Of a DNA stretch of 40,074 nucleotides, positions 39,440 through 40,074 are shown piece by piece. This DNA is from Peronospora farinosa. Taxonomy: Eukaryota > Oomycota > Peronosporomycetes > Peronosporales > Peronosporaceae. The notes beneath the pieces were generated by a model that had not been told where the DNA came from, did no database searches, and saw only the letters and a program-made list of their open reading frames with translations. Within the stretch, counting starts at the first letter, position 1, and every line of letters starts with the position of its first letter. The stretch spans positions 1 to 40,074 of the forward strand of contig CANTFK010000428.1 in the NCBI GenBank assembly GCA_947646735.1, in the 5' to 3' direction. Made by a program: the position numbers and the translations under genes.

Positions 39440-40074
39440 TGTAACAGGGTACCTAGTTACACGTAAACATTAAGTAATATACTTAATGTTTGGTCTAAAA
39501 GTATCCATGATTACTTTTGACCAGTCACTTGGGTGCGACACACAAATGTGATCCACCCTCGTGAATGTGATATCCATTGATGGATTCACATGAGAAGGGA
39601 TGACGCTTGTTGAAGCTAGGCATCACGACGTCTCAGAAGGACGTCAGTTGCGATCTTAAATCTAGATTTAGGATCATGCGACAGGATACGCTTCTAAAGA
39701 GTCGCGTATCCGATCTATATATATATATAAAGCCAATCAGTAGTTAAGTATATATTTAGTTATAATTAATTAAATATAGCTCAGTCTTGAATTTACTTAA
39801 ACAAACACACCACGCACGAGAAGTTGAAAGACTTCTGCGTGACGTCGGTGTTCTAAGTGTTAAGAAGTTCGTTGCACTCTCGCTTAAGCGAGAGGAACCG
39901 GTGGTACGACTGCTTGCAGTCGACCAACCTCCGAACCACCCTCGCACGTGAAGGTAAGACGGTATAACCGCTTCCTCGCTTGTGCACCAGGTGTGTGCTC
40001 GTAGTACGAGGCAATCCTTCAGGGAAGTGCCCGTCTACACGCTTTCTGTAGCAGAGCTGCACAGTTCGTTAGCC
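39440..40074 (+). repeat. copia family 2 LTR running off the window
   Basis: Starts TGTAACAGGGTACC with no polypurine tract before it. It shares the core CCACCCTCGTGAATGTGATAT.CATTGATGGATTCACAT with the LTRs at 26351 and 35749 and continues with TATATTTAGTTAT, CTCAGTCTTGA and TATAACCGCTTC.TCGCTTGTGC like 36340-36640. It contains a 12-bp perfect inverted repeat at 39465-39491 and a short (TA)n run at about 39716. It is either the 3' LTR of element C or the 5' LTR of a further copia element nested in C. Confidence 0.7.

Noticed and set aside
1..40074. Secreted RxLR or CRN effector genes, tRNA and rRNA genes
   Set aside because: I looked for signal peptide plus RxLR/EER, LFLAK motifs and tRNA T-loop/anticodon structures and saw none that hold together.

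Overview
The window looks like nuclear DNA of an oomycete, most likely a Peronosporales species (Phytophthora or a downy mildew). The genes are compact, with few short introns (mostly 58-106 nt, canonical GT-AG except one). The host proteins are typical eukaryotic housekeeping proteins. The flanks are filled with decayed Ty3/gypsy chromovirus-type and Ty1/copia elements of the kind that crowd these genomes. The species assignment is inference; no ribosomal RNA or other direct marker lies in the window.

Layout. Positions 1-5262 hold the 3' part of a heavily decayed gypsy element (A): gag, reverse transcriptase/RNase H, integrase and chromodomain remnants, ending in an LTR. From 5544 to 25469 runs a gene island of about 20 kb with nine genes: a sirtuin-like deacylase (+), a GDP-hexose phosphorylase of the GDPGP1/VTC2 family (-), a short-chain dehydrogenase (+), an RRM protein related to Nop6 (+), selenoprotein-O-type AMPylase (+), the ribosome-assembly GTPase BMS1 (-), an unrecognised 578-residue coiled-coil/acidic protein (-), the tRNA t6A factor TsaE (-) and the U-box E4 ubiquitin ligase UFD2 (+). 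I rebuilt exon structures for five of these from splice sites, reading frame and family motifs. Every join gives an open frame of whole codons.

From about 26.2 kb to the end the DNA is again retroelements. There is a truncated LTR at 26351, a near full-length but dead gypsy element B (26738 to about 34310), an unassigned relic, and a copia element C (35749-39439) with gag, zinc knuckle, protease, pre-integrase and integrase remnants. A further copia-type LTR at 39440 runs off the window.

The genes do not form one pathway. Two (BMS1, Nop6-like) belong to small-subunit ribosome assembly. TsaE modifies tRNA and has an N-terminus that looks organelle-targeted. TsaE and UFD2 are divergent with only 119 bp between start codons. 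SELO and the sirtuin-like protein are nucleotide-dependent protein-modifying enzymes. I found no convincing new defence or biosynthetic system. The best leads are a GC-AG intron in the GDP-hexose phosphorylase, an hnRNP-Q-like C-terminal module on the Nop6-like protein, an unrecognised conserved-looking 578-aa protein, an inverted fragment of copia leader DNA inside the gene island, covarying hairpins in the copia LTRs, and a five-copy in-frame 27-bp repeat inside copia element C.
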